Positions 21,244 to 30,139 of a stretch of 33,059 bases of DNA are shown one piece after another; the stretch's first letter is position 1, and the number at the start of each line of letters is the position of its first letter. Source of the DNA: JBFHRE01 sp036745195. Lineage in GTDB: Bacteria; Actinomycetota; Acidimicrobiia; Spongiisociales; ZC4RG35. A program made the translations under genes and the position numbers. The notes under the pieces are model-generated. The model had not been told where the DNA came from. It ran no database searches and saw nothing but the letters and a program-made list of their open reading frames with translations. The stretch lies in assembly GCA_036745195.1 (NCBI GenBank), contig DAIOGO010000015.1, positions 1 to 33,059 on the forward strand, in the 5' to 3' direction.

Positions 21244-22275
21244 ATGGCGTTCCCCGACGGCATCGCCGATTTCCGTTCCGACACGGTCACCAGGCCGACC
21301 GCAGGGATGCGCCAGGCGATGGCCGACGCCGAGGTCGGCGACGACGTATACGGCGAGGACCCGACCGTCAACGCCCTCGAGGAGGAGTCGGCAGCGGCGG
21401 TCGGCAAGGCGGCGGCGGTCTTCGTCCCCACCGGGACCATGGGCAACCAGCTCTCCATCATGGCCCAGAGCCGCCCCGGGGAGGAAGTGCTGTGCGACGA
21501 GGGCGCCCACTGCCGCAACGTCGAGCGGGGGGCCGCAGCCGCCCTCTCCGGGGTCGCCTTCCGCACGGTCCATGCCCCGGGCGGCTGGATCCAGCCCCAT
21601 CAGATCGAGGTGGCGCTGGGGACCGCCGGTGTGTTCTATCCGAGGATCGGACTGATGGTGTGGGAGAACACCCACAATCTCTCGGGTGGCCGGGTGATCC
21701 CGGTCGAGGGGATGGAAGCCGGCAACTCCGAGGCGCGGAGACACGGTCTGGCGATCCATCTCGACGGTGCCCGGCTGTTCAACGCGGCGGTGGCCCTCGG
21801 GGTGGGAGCGGATCAACTGGCGGCGGGGGTCGACTCCGTGACGTTCTGCTTCTCGAAGGGCCTGGGGGCTCCGATCGGTTCGGTCATCTGTGGCTCTCCC
21901 GAGTTGATCGCAGAGATCCGCTATCTCCGCAAGCGGCTGGGAGGGGGGATGCGACAGGTGGGGGTGATCGCGGCCGCCGCCAGACTGGCTCTTCGAGACC
22001 GGGAACGGCTGGAGGAGGACCACCTCCTCGCCGCCCGGCTGGCGGCGGGAATCGCCGACCACGCTCCGGCGGCGGTCGATCCCGCTTCGGTTCAGACCAA
22101 CATCGTCAACGTCGTGGTCGACCACCTCAAGCGGCCATGGCCGGAGATCACCGCCCGCCTGGCTACGGCGAGGGTGGCCGTGAATGCCCCCATCAACGGG
22201 GTGTGGCGGCTCGTCACCCACCGGGACGTTGACCAGGCCGACGTCCAGAGGCTCCTCGACGCCCTATTCCGCTGA
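21244..22275 (+). CDS. Low-specificity L-threonine aldolase
   Basis: Cleaves L-threonine and related beta-hydroxy amino acids to glycine and an aldehyde, PLP-dependent. 343 residues. Signatures are DFRSDTVTRPT, VGDDVYGEDPTVN, FVPTGTMGNQ, ENTHNLSGG, HLDGARLFNA (Asp174) and FCFSKGLGAPIGS with PLP lysine Lys205. The symbol ltaE would be used by analogy; beta-eliminating lyases are the main alternative. Confidence 0.9.
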   Translation: MAFPDGIADFRSDTVTRPTAGMRQAMADAEVGDDVYGEDPTVNALEEESAAAVGKAAAVFVPTGTMGNQLSIMAQSRPGEEVLCDEGAHCRNVERGAAAALSGVAFRTVHAPGGWIQPHQIEVALGTAGVFYPRIGLMVWENTHNLSGGRVIPVEGMEAGNSEARRHGLAIHLDGARLFNAAVALGVGADQLAAGVDSVTFCFSKGLGAPIGSVICGSPELIAEIRYLRKRLGGGMRQVGVIAAAARLALRDRERLEEDHLLAARLAAGIADHAPAAVDPASVQTNIVNVVVDHLKRPWPEITARLATARVAVNAPINGVWRLVTHRDVDQADVQRLLDALFR

Positions 22276-22308
22276 CGGGTGTGCCAGGGGAACGGTGGGG
22301 AGCGCCGG

Positions 22309-22314
22309 TAACCT
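22309..22314 (+). promoter_or_regulatory. Predicted -10 box of the fab operon
   Basis: TAACCT lies 29 nt before the fabD ATG, so here the mRNA would carry a short leader containing GGAG just before the start. Confidence 0.45.
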
Positions 22315-22343
22315 CCGGGCCAATCGCCGAGTCGGAGTTCACG

Positions 22344-23297
22344 ATGGCTTATGCACTGCTCTTCCCTGGTCAAGGGAGCCAGTTCGTCGGGATGGGTGCC
22401 GACCTCTTCGACCGGCGTCCCGATCTGCTCGGGTCACGCTCCGATCGGGTGCTCGGATGGTCATTGCGTTCTGTCTGTCTCGATGGGCCCGAGGACTTGT
22501 TGACCCGTACCGAACATGCCCAGCCCGCCCTCTTTGCGCTTTCCTTCGCCTTGTGGGAGGAACTGGCGACTCGGTTGCCTCTTCCCCCGGCTGCTGCCGC
22601 CGGCCATTCCCTCGGCGAATACACCGCCCTGGCGGCGGCCGGTGCGATCGGATTCGACGACGCTCTGGCGGTGGTGGCCGAACGGGGGAGAGCCATGGCC
22701 GAAGCCGCCGACATGGAACCATCGGGGATGGCGGCCCTGCTGGGCGCTGATCACTCACTGGCGGAGACGTTGTGCGCGGCCAGGGCGGCCGAGGGCGGCC
22801 GGCTGGTGGTGGCCAACCTCAACGGCGGTGGGCAGGTGGTGGTGGCAGGGGGGATCGATGATCTCGACTGGCTCGACGCCCACGGACGCGACCACGGGGT
22901 GCGGCGGGCGGTACGTCTCAAGGTGGCCGGAGCCTTCCATTCGCCCTTCATGCAACCCGCTGCAGAGCGGGTGGCCAAGGCCGTGGCGAGTGTCGACTTC
23001 GCCCACCCGGCCTTTCCGGTCTTCGGCAACGTGACAGCCACACCCATGGTCCACTCCGAACTGCGCGAGCTGCTCGCCCGACAGGTGATCTCTCCGGTTC
23101 GATTCGAGGACAGCTTGCTGGGAATGGCCGCCATTGGGATCGGCACCTTCGTGCACGTGGGTCCTGGCGACGTCACCGCCGGGATGGCCAAGCGGGTCGT
23201 CGAAGGGGCCCGCATCGTCACGGTGGGCGACCTCGACTCGATCGAGCAGGCAGCGGACACGATCCTTAACATGGCCGATTCCGGAGGAGACACATGA
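22344..23297 (+). CDS. fabD: Malonyl-CoA:ACP transacylase
   Basis: Moves malonyl from CoA to acyl carrier protein to feed fatty-acid elongation. 317 residues from ATG 22344, chosen because LLFPGQGSQ begins right after it and GGAG precedes it; a longer frame from 22281 adds residues without family likeness. The catalytic GHSLGEY (Ser89) and GAFHSPFM (His199) are intact, as is FPVFGNVTATP. Its stop overlaps fabH (ATGA). Confidence 0.93.
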   Translation: MAYALLFPGQGSQFVGMGADLFDRRPDLLGSRSDRVLGWSLRSVCLDGPEDLLTRTEHAQPALFALSFALWEELATRLPLPPAAAAGHSLGEYTALAAAGAIGFDDALAVVAERGRAMAEAADMEPSGMAALLGADHSLAETLCAARAAEGGRLVVANLNGGGQVVVAGGIDDLDWLDAHGRDHGVRRAVRLKVAGAFHSPFMQPAAERVAKAVASVDFAHPAFPVFGNVTATPMVHSELRELLARQVISPVRFEDSLLGMAAIGIGTFVHVGPGDVTAGMAKRVVEGARIVTVGDLDSIEQAADTILNMADSGGDT

Positions 23298-24382
23298 GGT
23301 ATGCGGAGATCACGGGCTGGGGCAAGGCGATGCCCCCGACGGTGCTCACCAACCATGATCTCGAGCAGATCGTGGACACCAACGACGAGTGGATCACGAG
23401 CCGCAGCGGGATCAAGGAACGACGGATCAGCCACGTCGAGATCTCGGAGATGGGGGCCGTGGCAGCCCGGCATGCTCTGGCGGCGGCCGGGCGCGAGCCA
23501 GGCGAGATCGACCTGATCGTCTGCGCCACCCTCACCCCCGACTCCACCGTTCCGGCCTCCGCCGCCTTGCTCCAGGACCGGATCGGGGCGAACGGTGCGG
23601 CCGCCTTCGACCTCAACGCCAATTGCTCCGGGTTCGTGTACGCGATGGTGGTGGCCGACTCCATGATCAAGGCCGGGGCCGCCACCCGGGCGCTGCTGGT
23701 GGGAGTTGAAAAGCTGAGCTACGTGACCGACTACACCGACCGCAGCACCTGTGTCCTGTTCGGCGACGGAGCGGGGGCGGTGGTGCTGGAGGCCACCGAT
23801 GAGCCCATCGGTCTGCTCGCCAGCAGGCTGGGGAATGACGGCAGCGCCGCCCCCTTCCTGTGCATCCCCGAGTCGGGGACCAGGGGAACACCCGGCCATC
23901 CCGACCCACGTAAGGCCGGGATCTACATGGAAGGCCCCGAGGTCTTCAAGCGAGCCGTCAAGGGAATGGGCGGAGCCAGCAGCGCCGTCGTCGAGGAGAT
24001 GGGATGGACGATCGACGACATCGACCTCCTGATCCCGCACCAGGCCAACCAACGAATCATCGACGCCGTCGCCCGCCGGATCGGGCTCGACGACACCAAG
24101 GTCTTCGTCAACATCCAGTCGTACGGCAACACCTCGGCTGCCACCGTGCCGGTGGCGCTGACCGAGGCCTTGGAACAGGGCCGGATCAAGCCGGGGGCGA
24201 ACCTCGTGTTCGCCGCCTTCGGCGGTGGCCTGTCTTACGGGGCGGCGGCGGTCAGGTGGGGACAGCGGGTTGAGCCGGTCGGGGTCTCGGATGCCGCCAT
24301 CCCCGCCACCGATCGCAGTGTCTGGGAGGTCCTCGCCCCCAACCTGGAGTTCTTCGGCGCCACCCGCAAGGTCTTGTTGTGA
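23294..24382 (+). CDS. fabH: Beta-ketoacyl-ACP synthase III
   Basis: Starts fatty-acid chains by condensing an acyl-CoA with malonyl-ACP. The triad is complete: Cys111 (NANCSGF), His249 (IPHQANQR) and Asn279 (YGNTSAA). At 362 residues it has about 38 more than the usual FabH, all after the family end (GAAAVRWG): RVEPVGVSDAAIPATD and a hydrophobic last helix. Similar tails exist in actinobacterial homologues as far as I recall. Its GTGA overlap with fabG indicates coupling. Confidence 0.93.
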   Translation: MRYAEITGWGKAMPPTVLTNHDLEQIVDTNDEWITSRSGIKERRISHVEISEMGAVAARHALAAAGREPGEIDLIVCATLTPDSTVPASAALLQDRIGANGAAAFDLNANCSGFVYAMVVADSMIKAGAATRALLVGVEKLSYVTDYTDRSTCVLFGDGAGAVVLEATDEPIGLLASRLGNDGSAAPFLCIPESGTRGTPGHPDPRKAGIYMEGPEVFKRAVKGMGGASSAVVEEMGWTIDDIDLLIPHQANQRIIDAVARRIGLDDTKVFVNIQSYGNTSAATVPVALTEALEQGRIKPGANLVFAAFGGGLSYGAAAVRWGQRVEPVGVSDAAIPATDRSVWEVLAPNLEFFGATRKVLL

Positions 24383-25113
24383 GCAGGGTGGCGCTGGTCA
24401 CCGGGGGCTCGCGCGGGATCGGGCGGGCCATCTCCATCGACCTCGCCTCGCGCGGAATGGCGGTGGCCGTCAACTACGCCACCCGGGCGGAGGCGGCCGA
24501 GGAGGTGGTCGATGAGATTCGGTCGGCAGGCGGTAACGCCATGGCGTTTGGCGCCGACGTCTCCCGGGAGACGGCGGTGACGGCGCTGTTCGAAGAAGTC
24601 ACCGCTGCCCTCGGCCCGGTGACGGTGCTGGTGAACAACGCCGGGATCACCCGGGACAACCTCCTGCTGCGGATGACGGTGGACGAATTCGACCAGGTGA
24701 TCGCCACCAATCTGCGCTCTGCCTTCCTGTGCACCAAGGCAGCCTTGAGAGGGATGCTCAAGGCCAGGTGGGGGCGGGTTGTCTCGATCGCCTCCGTCGC
24801 CGGGGTGGCGGGCAATCCCGGCCAGGCCAACTACGCCGCTTCCAAGGCCGGGCTGATCGGCTTCTCCAAATCGGTCGCCAAGGAAGTCGGCTCGCGCGGG
24901 ATCACCGTCAATGTCATCGCCCCTGGCTTCATCGAGACGGACATGACCGAAGCGCTCGGGGAGGAGGTGAAGACGGCGTCGCTCCCCTCGATCGCCCTCG
25001 GAAGATTCGGTTCGGCCGGAGAGGTGGCGGCGGCGGTCGGGTTTCTCGCCGGCGAAGACGCCGGCTACATCACCGGACAGGTGCTGGGAGTCGACGGCGG
25101 CATCAGCTTGTAG
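24379..25113 (+). CDS. fabG: 3-oxoacyl-ACP reductase
   Basis: NADPH-dependent reduction of the 3-ketoacyl-ACP. 244 residues of the classical short-chain dehydrogenase fold: TGGSRGIGRAI near the start, NNAGITRDNLLLRM, the catalytic serine in SIASVAG, Tyr152-x3-Lys156 (NYAASKAG), and the C-terminal GQVLGVDGG. GTG at 24379 overlaps the fabH stop. NADPH preference is inferred from the family. The position between fabH and acpP settles the name. Confidence 0.93.
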   Translation: MSRVALVTGGSRGIGRAISIDLASRGMAVAVNYATRAEAAEEVVDEIRSAGGNAMAFGADVSRETAVTALFEEVTAALGPVTVLVNNAGITRDNLLLRMTVDEFDQVIATNLRSAFLCTKAALRGMLKARWGRVVSIASVAGVAGNPGQANYAASKAGLIGFSKSVAKEVGSRGITVNVIAPGFIETDMTEALGEEVKTASLPSIALGRFGSAGEVAAAVGFLAGEDAGYITGQVLGVDGGISL

Positions 25114-25145
25114 GGTTCTGGACCACAGAAGAGAGGAAGACAGGA

Positions 25146-25391
25146 ATGGACCGATCAGAGATCTCGGCGAAATTGAACACGTTGCTCGTCAGCGAGCTCG
25201 GTCTCGACGCCGACAAGATCACAGACGAGGCCAACTTCGAGGCGGACCTCGAGGTCGACTCGCTGGGCGTTGTCGAGTTGTTGATGGCGATGGAGGACGA
25301 GTTTGGCGTCAAGATCCCCGACGACGAAGCCGAGACCATCCACACGGTCGGCCAGGCGATCGATCTCATCGACGGCAAGCTCAACGGCTGA
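25146..25391 (+). CDS. acpP: Acyl carrier protein
   Basis: 81 residues, acidic, typical ACP. Carries growing fatty acyl chains on a phosphopantetheine attached to Ser39 in VDSLGVVEL. ATG at 25146 follows GAGGAAG at a good distance, in the only sizeable gap inside the fab operon (32 bp), as expected for a protein needed in excess. Confidence 0.95.
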   Translation: MDRSEISAKLNTLLVSELGLDADKITDEANFEADLEVDSLGVVELLMAMEDEFGVKIPDDEAETIHTVGQAIDLIDGKLNG

Positions 25392-25398
25392 TTCAGCC

Positions 25399-26643
25399 AT
25401 GACACACCGGAGACGGGTTGTCGTCACCGGGCTCGGAGCCATAACGCCTCTCGGCCATTCGGTTGCCGAGACATGGGAGGCGGCCCGGCAGGGACGATCC
25501 GGGGCCGGGCCGATCACGCTGTTCGATGCCGACGGCTACAAGTGCCGGATCGCAGCCGAGGTCAAACAATTCGACCCGGAACTGCACTTCGAGAAGAAGG
25601 AAGTGCGCAGGCTCGATCGTTGTTCCCAGTTTGCCCTGGTGGCGGCGCGGGAGGCGATGACTCAGGCCGGGTTGGCGTTCGCCGAGGACAGCGAGGAGGC
25701 CTGGCGGGCCGGCGCCTTGATCGGAGTCGGCTTCGGGGGCATGCAGACGTTCATCGACGAGATCGACACGTTGCGTCAGCGCGGTCCCGACCGCGCCAGC
25801 CCCTTCGGGATTCCCAAGCTGATCGCCAACATGCCGTCGGGCCTGGTCTCGATCGAGCATCACCTGCTCGGACCGGTGTCGTGCAGTGTCACCGCCTGTG
25901 CCGCCTCCGCCAACGCCATCGGTGACGCCGCCGAGATCATCCGCCGGGGAGCGGCAGATGTGATGGTGGCGGGTGGCGCCGAGGCCGCCATCACCGACTA
26001 CGCCCTGGCGGGGTTCGGCAACGCCAAGGCCCTCACCACCCACAACGAACGGCCCGAGCAGGCGTCGCGCCCATTCGATGCGGATCGTGACGGTTTCCTC
26101 ATCGGCGAAGGGGCGGCGGTGCTGGTGCTGGAGGAACGGGACCGGGCCCTCTCGCGGGGAGCCACCATCCTGGCCGAGGTGGCTGGCTACGGGATGTCGG
26201 CCGACGGGTACCACATGACGCTTCCCCGTCCGGGCGGGATGGGGGCTGCCAAGGCGATGCAGGTGGCCCTGGCCGACGCCGGCCTGGAGCGGGTCGACTA
26301 CATCAACGCCCACGGGACGTCGACTCCGGCCAACGACGCCACCGAGACGGCGGCGATCAAGCTGGTGCTGGGTGAGCAGGCGGCCACCACCCCGGTGTCG
26401 TCGACCAAGTCGATGACCGGGCACATGTTGGGTGGCGCCGGTGCCGTCGAGGCGATGTTCTCGATCCTGGCCATGCGGGATTCTCTGCTGCCGCCGACGA
26501 TCAACTACGAGACGCCGGACCCGGAATGTGATCTCGACTACGTCCCCAACGTGGCGAGGCCCTGCCAGGTGGAGTCGGTGATGTCGAACTCGTTCGGGTT
26601 CGGCGGCCACAACGTGGCACTCGTCCTCACCCGGGGAATTTGA
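25399..26643 (+). CDS. fabF: Beta-ketoacyl-ACP synthase II
   Basis: Condenses malonyl-ACP with acyl-ACP during elongation. 414 residues from ATG 25399, just after acpP; an upstream in-frame extension overlaps acpP and shows no likeness. Triad Cys167 (SVTACAAS), His305 (NAHGTSTPAND) and His342 (MTGHMLGGAG) intact, with SNSFGFGGHN at the end. FabB is the alternative, but the operon and length fit FabF. Its stop lies 2 bp from the convergent membrane gene. Confidence 0.94.
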   Translation: MTHRRRVVVTGLGAITPLGHSVAETWEAARQGRSGAGPITLFDADGYKCRIAAEVKQFDPELHFEKKEVRRLDRCSQFALVAAREAMTQAGLAFAEDSEEAWRAGALIGVGFGGMQTFIDEIDTLRQRGPDRASPFGIPKLIANMPSGLVSIEHHLLGPVSCSVTACAASANAIGDAAEIIRRGAADVMVAGGAEAAITDYALAGFGNAKALTTHNERPEQASRPFDADRDGFLIGEGAAVLVLEERDRALSRGATILAEVAGYGMSADGYHMTLPRPGGMGAAKAMQVALADAGLERVDYINAHGTSTPANDATETAAIKLVLGEQAATTPVSSTKSMTGHMLGGAGAVEAMFSILAMRDSLLPPTINYETPDPECDLDYVPNVARPCQVESVMSNSFGFGGHNVALVLTRGI

Positions 26644-26645
26644 AC

Positions 26646-26927
26646 TCAGCCCGTCTCGCAGCCGGGTCCGGCTTCCTCCCGGCCCGCCGCGTTCGCCTCC
26701 CTGGCCTCTGCGATCGAGCGGTAGACCAGCACCAGCAATGTTCCCATCCCCAGCCCTCCCACCAGGAAACCGAAGACCGCCATCGTCAGCGACCAGCCGG
26801 GACAGCTCGTCACCACTCCGGCCACCTCGACCCGGCAACTGACGTCGGTCACGATCCAGCCCATCGTTGCGCCGAAGACCGCCGCCAGCAGCGAGGGGAT
26901 CAGCACCCACGGGTTGGGGATTCTCAT
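26646..26927 (-). CDS. Small membrane protein
   Basis: 93 residues with two hydrophobic stretches (WVLIPSLLAAVFGATMGW and LTMAVFGFLVGGLGMGTLLVLVY), two cysteines in the intervening loop and a charged C terminus. ATG 26927 overlaps the upstream gene's stop (ATGA), so the pair is co-translated. No family recognised; a long upstream extension of this frame is not supported. Confidence 0.65.
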   Translation of the reverse strand: MRIPNPWVLIPSLLAAVFGATMGWIVTDVSCRVEVAGVVTSCPGWSLTMAVFGFLVGGLGMGTLLVLVYRSIAEAREANAAGREEAGPGCETG

Positions 26928-27670
26928 CGGTCTACTCCTTTGACCCGGCCACGGCTGTCGTAACCGGCGCTGTCCATCAGGTCGGCCGGGACCATCTCGG
27001 GCAGGATCGGCTTCCTGGAACCGGGTTGCACCAGCGGGCGGATCGCCACCCTGGCATTCACGGTCCAGGCGAGGGCGAGCACCGCACCCGCCAGCGTCAG
27101 GTCTACCACCGCCGAGAGGAGCGGGCCGACCGCCGAGACGGCGAGGGTGAGCGGCGCCACCACTCGAACCCCGGTCAACCCACCCCACCCGGCTTTGGCG
27201 TAGAGGGCGGCTGCCCCCCAGCAGCATCCGATCGCCAGCCATGCCCATCCATCGATGCCGTCGAGCCGGGTCAGCGCCACCGCCGCCGGGGCGGCGATCA
27301 GAGCGAGGGGGAGCAACACCGCCTCGGGTGGAGGGCCCAGGGCGGGCGCCAGGTCGCGCACCGTACCCTTCATCCCCGGTCCGATCAGACCACTCAACGC
27401 CGTCGCCGCAGCGAGAACACCGGGCCACCACCAACCATCGATTTCACCCAACCCGGTGACGAGCAACCCGAGACCGGCCAGGCCGATTCCAAGACGTCGG
27501 GCCCAGCGGGCGTGCCCGATGAGCATCCCGATGACTGCCACCGCCACGAGCATGATCACGGTGGTGGCGATCACCGCCGCCCCCGAGCCACCCTCGGTCA
27601 TGGTCCAAATGCGGGAGGCGGCGATCAAACCCGAGCAGAGCAGTGAGAGTGCGAAGAATAAGGCGCGCAT
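26924..27670 (-). CDS. Polytopic membrane protein
   Basis: 248 residues from ATG 27670 with a signal-like N terminus (ALFFALSLLCSGLIAASRIW) and some six to eight hydrophobic segments. The C-terminal 50 residues are cytosolic and basic/acidic mixed (RKPILPEMVPADL). No family can be named. A longer upstream frame runs antisense to the Nudix gene and is rejected. Confidence 0.65.
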   Translation of the reverse strand: MRALFFALSLLCSGLIAASRIWTMTEGGSGAAVIATTVIMLVAVAVIGMLIGHARWARRLGIGLAGLGLLVTGLGEIDGWWWPGVLAAATALSGLIGPGMKGTVRDLAPALGPPPEAVLLPLALIAAPAAVALTRLDGIDGWAWLAIGCCWGAAALYAKAGWGGLTGVRVVAPLTLAVSAVGPLLSAVVDLTLAGAVLALAWTVNARVAIRPLVQPGSRKPILPEMVPADLMDSAGYDSRGRVKGVDR

Positions 27671-27747
27671 GCGAGAATCGGGGCTCAGTCTCGGCGGTCG
27701 CGGCTGCTTTCGCAAACAGGCGGAAGCGCTGAAGACGAGGAGTTGCG

Positions 27748-28254
27748 GTGATAGAAGTGTGGCCAGGGTCGTATCGGTTCTGTCCTCGATGCGGGGCAGG
27801 GCTGGTGGACGGAATCCGCAACGGGAAGACCAGGCCGGTATGTCCGGAATGTGATTGGATCCACTTTCGTAACCCGGGGGTGGGAGTGGCCGTCCTCCTG
27901 CGCGATGAGGCAGGCCGGGTTCTGCTCGTACGGCGCGGCCCCGGCATGACTCGGTCAGGTGCCTGGTGTATCCCATGCGGCTACCTCGAATACGGTGAGG
28001 AAGCCCGGGACGGGGCAGCCAGGGAACTGAGGGAGGAGACCGGGCTGGAGGCGGCGATCGGGCCACCCGTGTTCGTTCGCACCAACTTCCACGATCCCGC
28101 CAAGGTCACGGTCGGGATCTGGTTCGAAGGCACCGTGACCGGGGGTGTGCTCAGCCCGGGTGACGACGCCGTCGAAGTCGGCTGGTACCCCCTCGATGGG
28201 CTACCGGAACTGGCGTTTCCCACCGACGAGGCATTACTCGCCACGCTCGCTTGA
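27748..28254 (+). CDS. Zinc-ribbon Nudix hydrolase
   Basis: 168 residues. A zinc ribbon is formed by C12-x2-C15 and C32-x2-C35, then the Nudix domain with VGVAVLLRDEAGRVLLVRRG. The Nudix box is complete: GYLEYGEEARDGAARELREETGLE. The GTG at 27748 has GAGGAG 6 nt upstream, a strong ribosome-binding site that decides the start. Substrate may be a nucleotide sugar, ADP-ribose or NADH; zinc-ribbon members include NudC-like enzymes, but it lacks a distinctive NudC motif. It overlaps the histidine phosphatase gene by 21 bp tail-to-tail. Confidence 0.86.
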   Translation: MIEVWPGSYRFCPRCGAGLVDGIRNGKTRPVCPECDWIHFRNPGVGVAVLLRDEAGRVLLVRRGPGMTRSGAWCIPCGYLEYGEEARDGAARELREETGLEAAIGPPVFVRTNFHDPAKVTVGIWFEGTVTGGVLSPGDDAVEVGWYPLDGLPELAFPTDEALLATLA

Positions 28255-28848
28255 AGCGGGGTTCATCACCCAGATCTCCTCCCACGGTTTGCCGGGACGC
28301 AGGCTGATCACGGACCCATGGCCGGGTTTGTCGACGTGTAGCCCGGCCAGGTCCCGCCCGGTGACGAAGAGCCGGGCGGCCTGGATCGGATCCTGATGGG
28401 ACACCACCACGATGTCACCGGCCGGCTCCCGCTCGCTGAAGCGGGCCAGGGCGCCGGCCATCCGCCGGGCGAGGTCGATCAGCGACTCGGGACTGAACGG
28501 GAGGGCAGTCGGGGTACTCAGGTAGGTCTCCACCTCCCCGGGAAAATGATCGGAGAGTTCCTCCCAGCGATGACCGGCCCATCGGTCGAGGAGACTCCAC
28601 TCCCGCAGTTCCTCGTCGGCGATCACCGGTAGCCCAAAGCTGCGAGCGATCTCGCCCGCCGTCTCCAGGGCCCGCTGGAGAGGAGACGACCACACCGCTG
28701 CCACCGGCCGGTTGGCGAGGTGTCGGGCTGCCATCCCGGCCTGAGCGAAGCCGCCTGGAGTCAAGCCAAAGCCGGGGAGTGATGCGTAGACCAGGTGGGC
28801 GGGGTTCTCGGTCTCGCCATGACGGATGAGATGGACGACGGAGGGCAT
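28234..28848 (-). CDS. Histidine phosphatase (phosphoglycerate mutase-like)
   Basis: 204 residues. Catalytic RHGE is at 9-12 (His10) and the second histidine is in VVVSHQDP (His151). SSPLQRALETA and LREWSLLDRW complete the active-site surroundings. The substrate is not predictable. TAGTGT on the minus strand lies 9 nt before the ATG, back-to-back with the dinB promoter. Confidence 0.87.
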   Translation of the reverse strand: MPSVVHLIRHGETENPAHLVYASLPGFGLTPGGFAQAGMAARHLANRPVAAVWSSPLQRALETAGEIARSFGLPVIADEELREWSLLDRWAGHRWEELSDHFPGEVETYLSTPTALPFSPESLIDLARRMAGALARFSEREPAGDIVVVSHQDPIQAARLFVTGRDLAGLHVDKPGHGSVISLRPGKPWEEIWVMNPASSERGE

Positions 28849-28881
28849 CGGACGGCGACACTAGTGCCGGAGGTGCCCAAC

Positions 28882-28887
28882 TACCGT
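28882..28887 (+). promoter_or_regulatory. Predicted -10 box of dinB, leaderless
   Basis: TACCGT ends 7 nt before the dinB ATG. No LexA-type palindrome was seen in the short divergent gap (28849-28894). Confidence 0.45.
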
Positions 28888-28894
28888 CTGCGGC

Positions 28895-30058
28895 ATGGCC
28901 GGATGGTCTGAGCCGATCCTGCACGTCGACATGGACGCCTTCTTCGTGGAGGTGGAGCGTCTCCGCAACCCCGACCTCGCCGGACTTCCGGTGGCGGTGG
29001 GAGGTGACTCTGTGCGGGCGGTGGTGGCCTCGGCGAGTTACGAGGCCCGCGCCTTCGGCGTCCACTCTGCGATGCCGATGGGGCGGGCCAAGCGCATCTG
29101 TCCGCGGCTGGTGGTGGTTCCCCCCGACCATGCCGAATACGGCCGGATCTCGTCGCTGGTGTTCGAGGTGTTCCGGGGCTTCACACCCCTGGTCGAGGGT
29201 CTGAGCGTCGACGAGGCATTCCTCGATGTCGGGGGACTTCGCCGCCATTTCGCCGACCCGGTGGCGGTCGGCCAGGCGGTTCGCTCCTCGATCCGTGACC
29301 AACTCGGATTGCCCTGTTCGGTGGGAGTGGCCGCCACCAAGTTCGTCGCCAAACTCGCCTCTGCCGAGGCCAAACCCGACGGTCTGCTCCATGTCCCGGC
29401 CGGCGGCCAGGTCGCCTTCATCCATTCCCTCCCATTGACGGCCCTGTGGGGAGTCGGTCCCGCCACGCTGGCGGCGCTGACCCGACTCGGGATAACCACC
29501 GTCGCCGAGCTGGCCTCCACCGATCGGCTGCAGTTGGGCAGGGCGCTCGGCGAGGGCCTGGCCCACCACCTCCTCGACCTTGCGCACGGACGCGATCCCC
29601 GGCCGGTGGAGACGGGCGAACGGACGAAGTCGATCTCTGCCGAAGAGACTTTCGAAAAGGACCTGACCGGATTCGACGACCTCAGCCGGGTGTTACGAGT
29701 GCAAGCCGATCGGGTGGCGGGGCGAGTGCGGGACTCAGGGTTGCGAGCCAGAACCATCACGGTCAAGATCCGCTTCTCGGACTTTCGCACCATCACCCGA
29801 TCCGAAACCTTGCCGTTGCCCACCTCCAACGATCTCGAGGTGTTCCGTACGGCCACCCGGTTGCTGGCCAAGGCGATCGAACCCGGCCAGGCCATCCGGC
29901 TGATCGGACTGGCGTGCAGCGGACTCGAGCCGGCGGGAGAAGAGCAACTCGATCTCGACCGATCGTCGCGGCGCAACGATCTGGATCTGGCGATCGATGC
30001 GATTCGATCGCGCTTCGGTTCCGGCACCATCGGACCGGCCATTCCGCATGACCGCTAA
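28895..30058 (+). CDS. dinB: DNA polymerase IV (Y family)
   Basis: Error-prone translesion polymerase. 387 residues. The first metal aspartate is in HVDMDAFFVEVE (Asp12), the pair Asp106-Glu107 in SVDEAFLD. The helix-hairpin-helix region (LWGVGPATLAALTRLGI) and little-finger domain (RTITVKIRFSDF) follow, then an EEQLDLD stretch resembling a sliding-clamp-binding motif near residue 350. Actinobacterial DinB genes often sit near DUF3040, as here. Confidence 0.93.
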   Translation: MAGWSEPILHVDMDAFFVEVERLRNPDLAGLPVAVGGDSVRAVVASASYEARAFGVHSAMPMGRAKRICPRLVVVPPDHAEYGRISSLVFEVFRGFTPLVEGLSVDEAFLDVGGLRRHFADPVAVGQAVRSSIRDQLGLPCSVGVAATKFVAKLASAEAKPDGLLHVPAGGQVAFIHSLPLTALWGVGPATLAALTRLGITTVAELASTDRLQLGRALGEGLAHHLLDLAHGRDPRPVETGERTKSISAEETFEKDLTGFDDLSRVLRVQADRVAGRVRDSGLRARTITVKIRFSDFRTITRSETLPLPTSNDLEVFRTATRLLAKAIEPGQAIRLIGLACSGLEPAGEEQLDLDRSSRRNDLDLAIDAIRSRFGSGTIGPAIPHDR

Positions 30059-30097
30059 ATGATCCGATCTCGCGGTCCCAATCCTGCCACCGGGTCG

Positions 30098-30103
30098 TAT
30101 ACT
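30098..30103 (+). promoter_or_regulatory. Predicted -10 box of the DUF3040 gene
   Basis: TATACT, a near-consensus -10, lies 36 nt before ATG 30140, giving a leadered mRNA with GGATCGAGG as ribosome-binding site. Confidence 0.55.
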
Positions 30104-30139
30104 CACCCTGACCAGACCACCACCCCATAGGGATCGAGG

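Noticed and set aside
27671..28066. Upstream extension of the polytopic membrane protein
   Set aside because: It runs opposite the Nudix gene and ATG 27670 starts a signal-like sequence.
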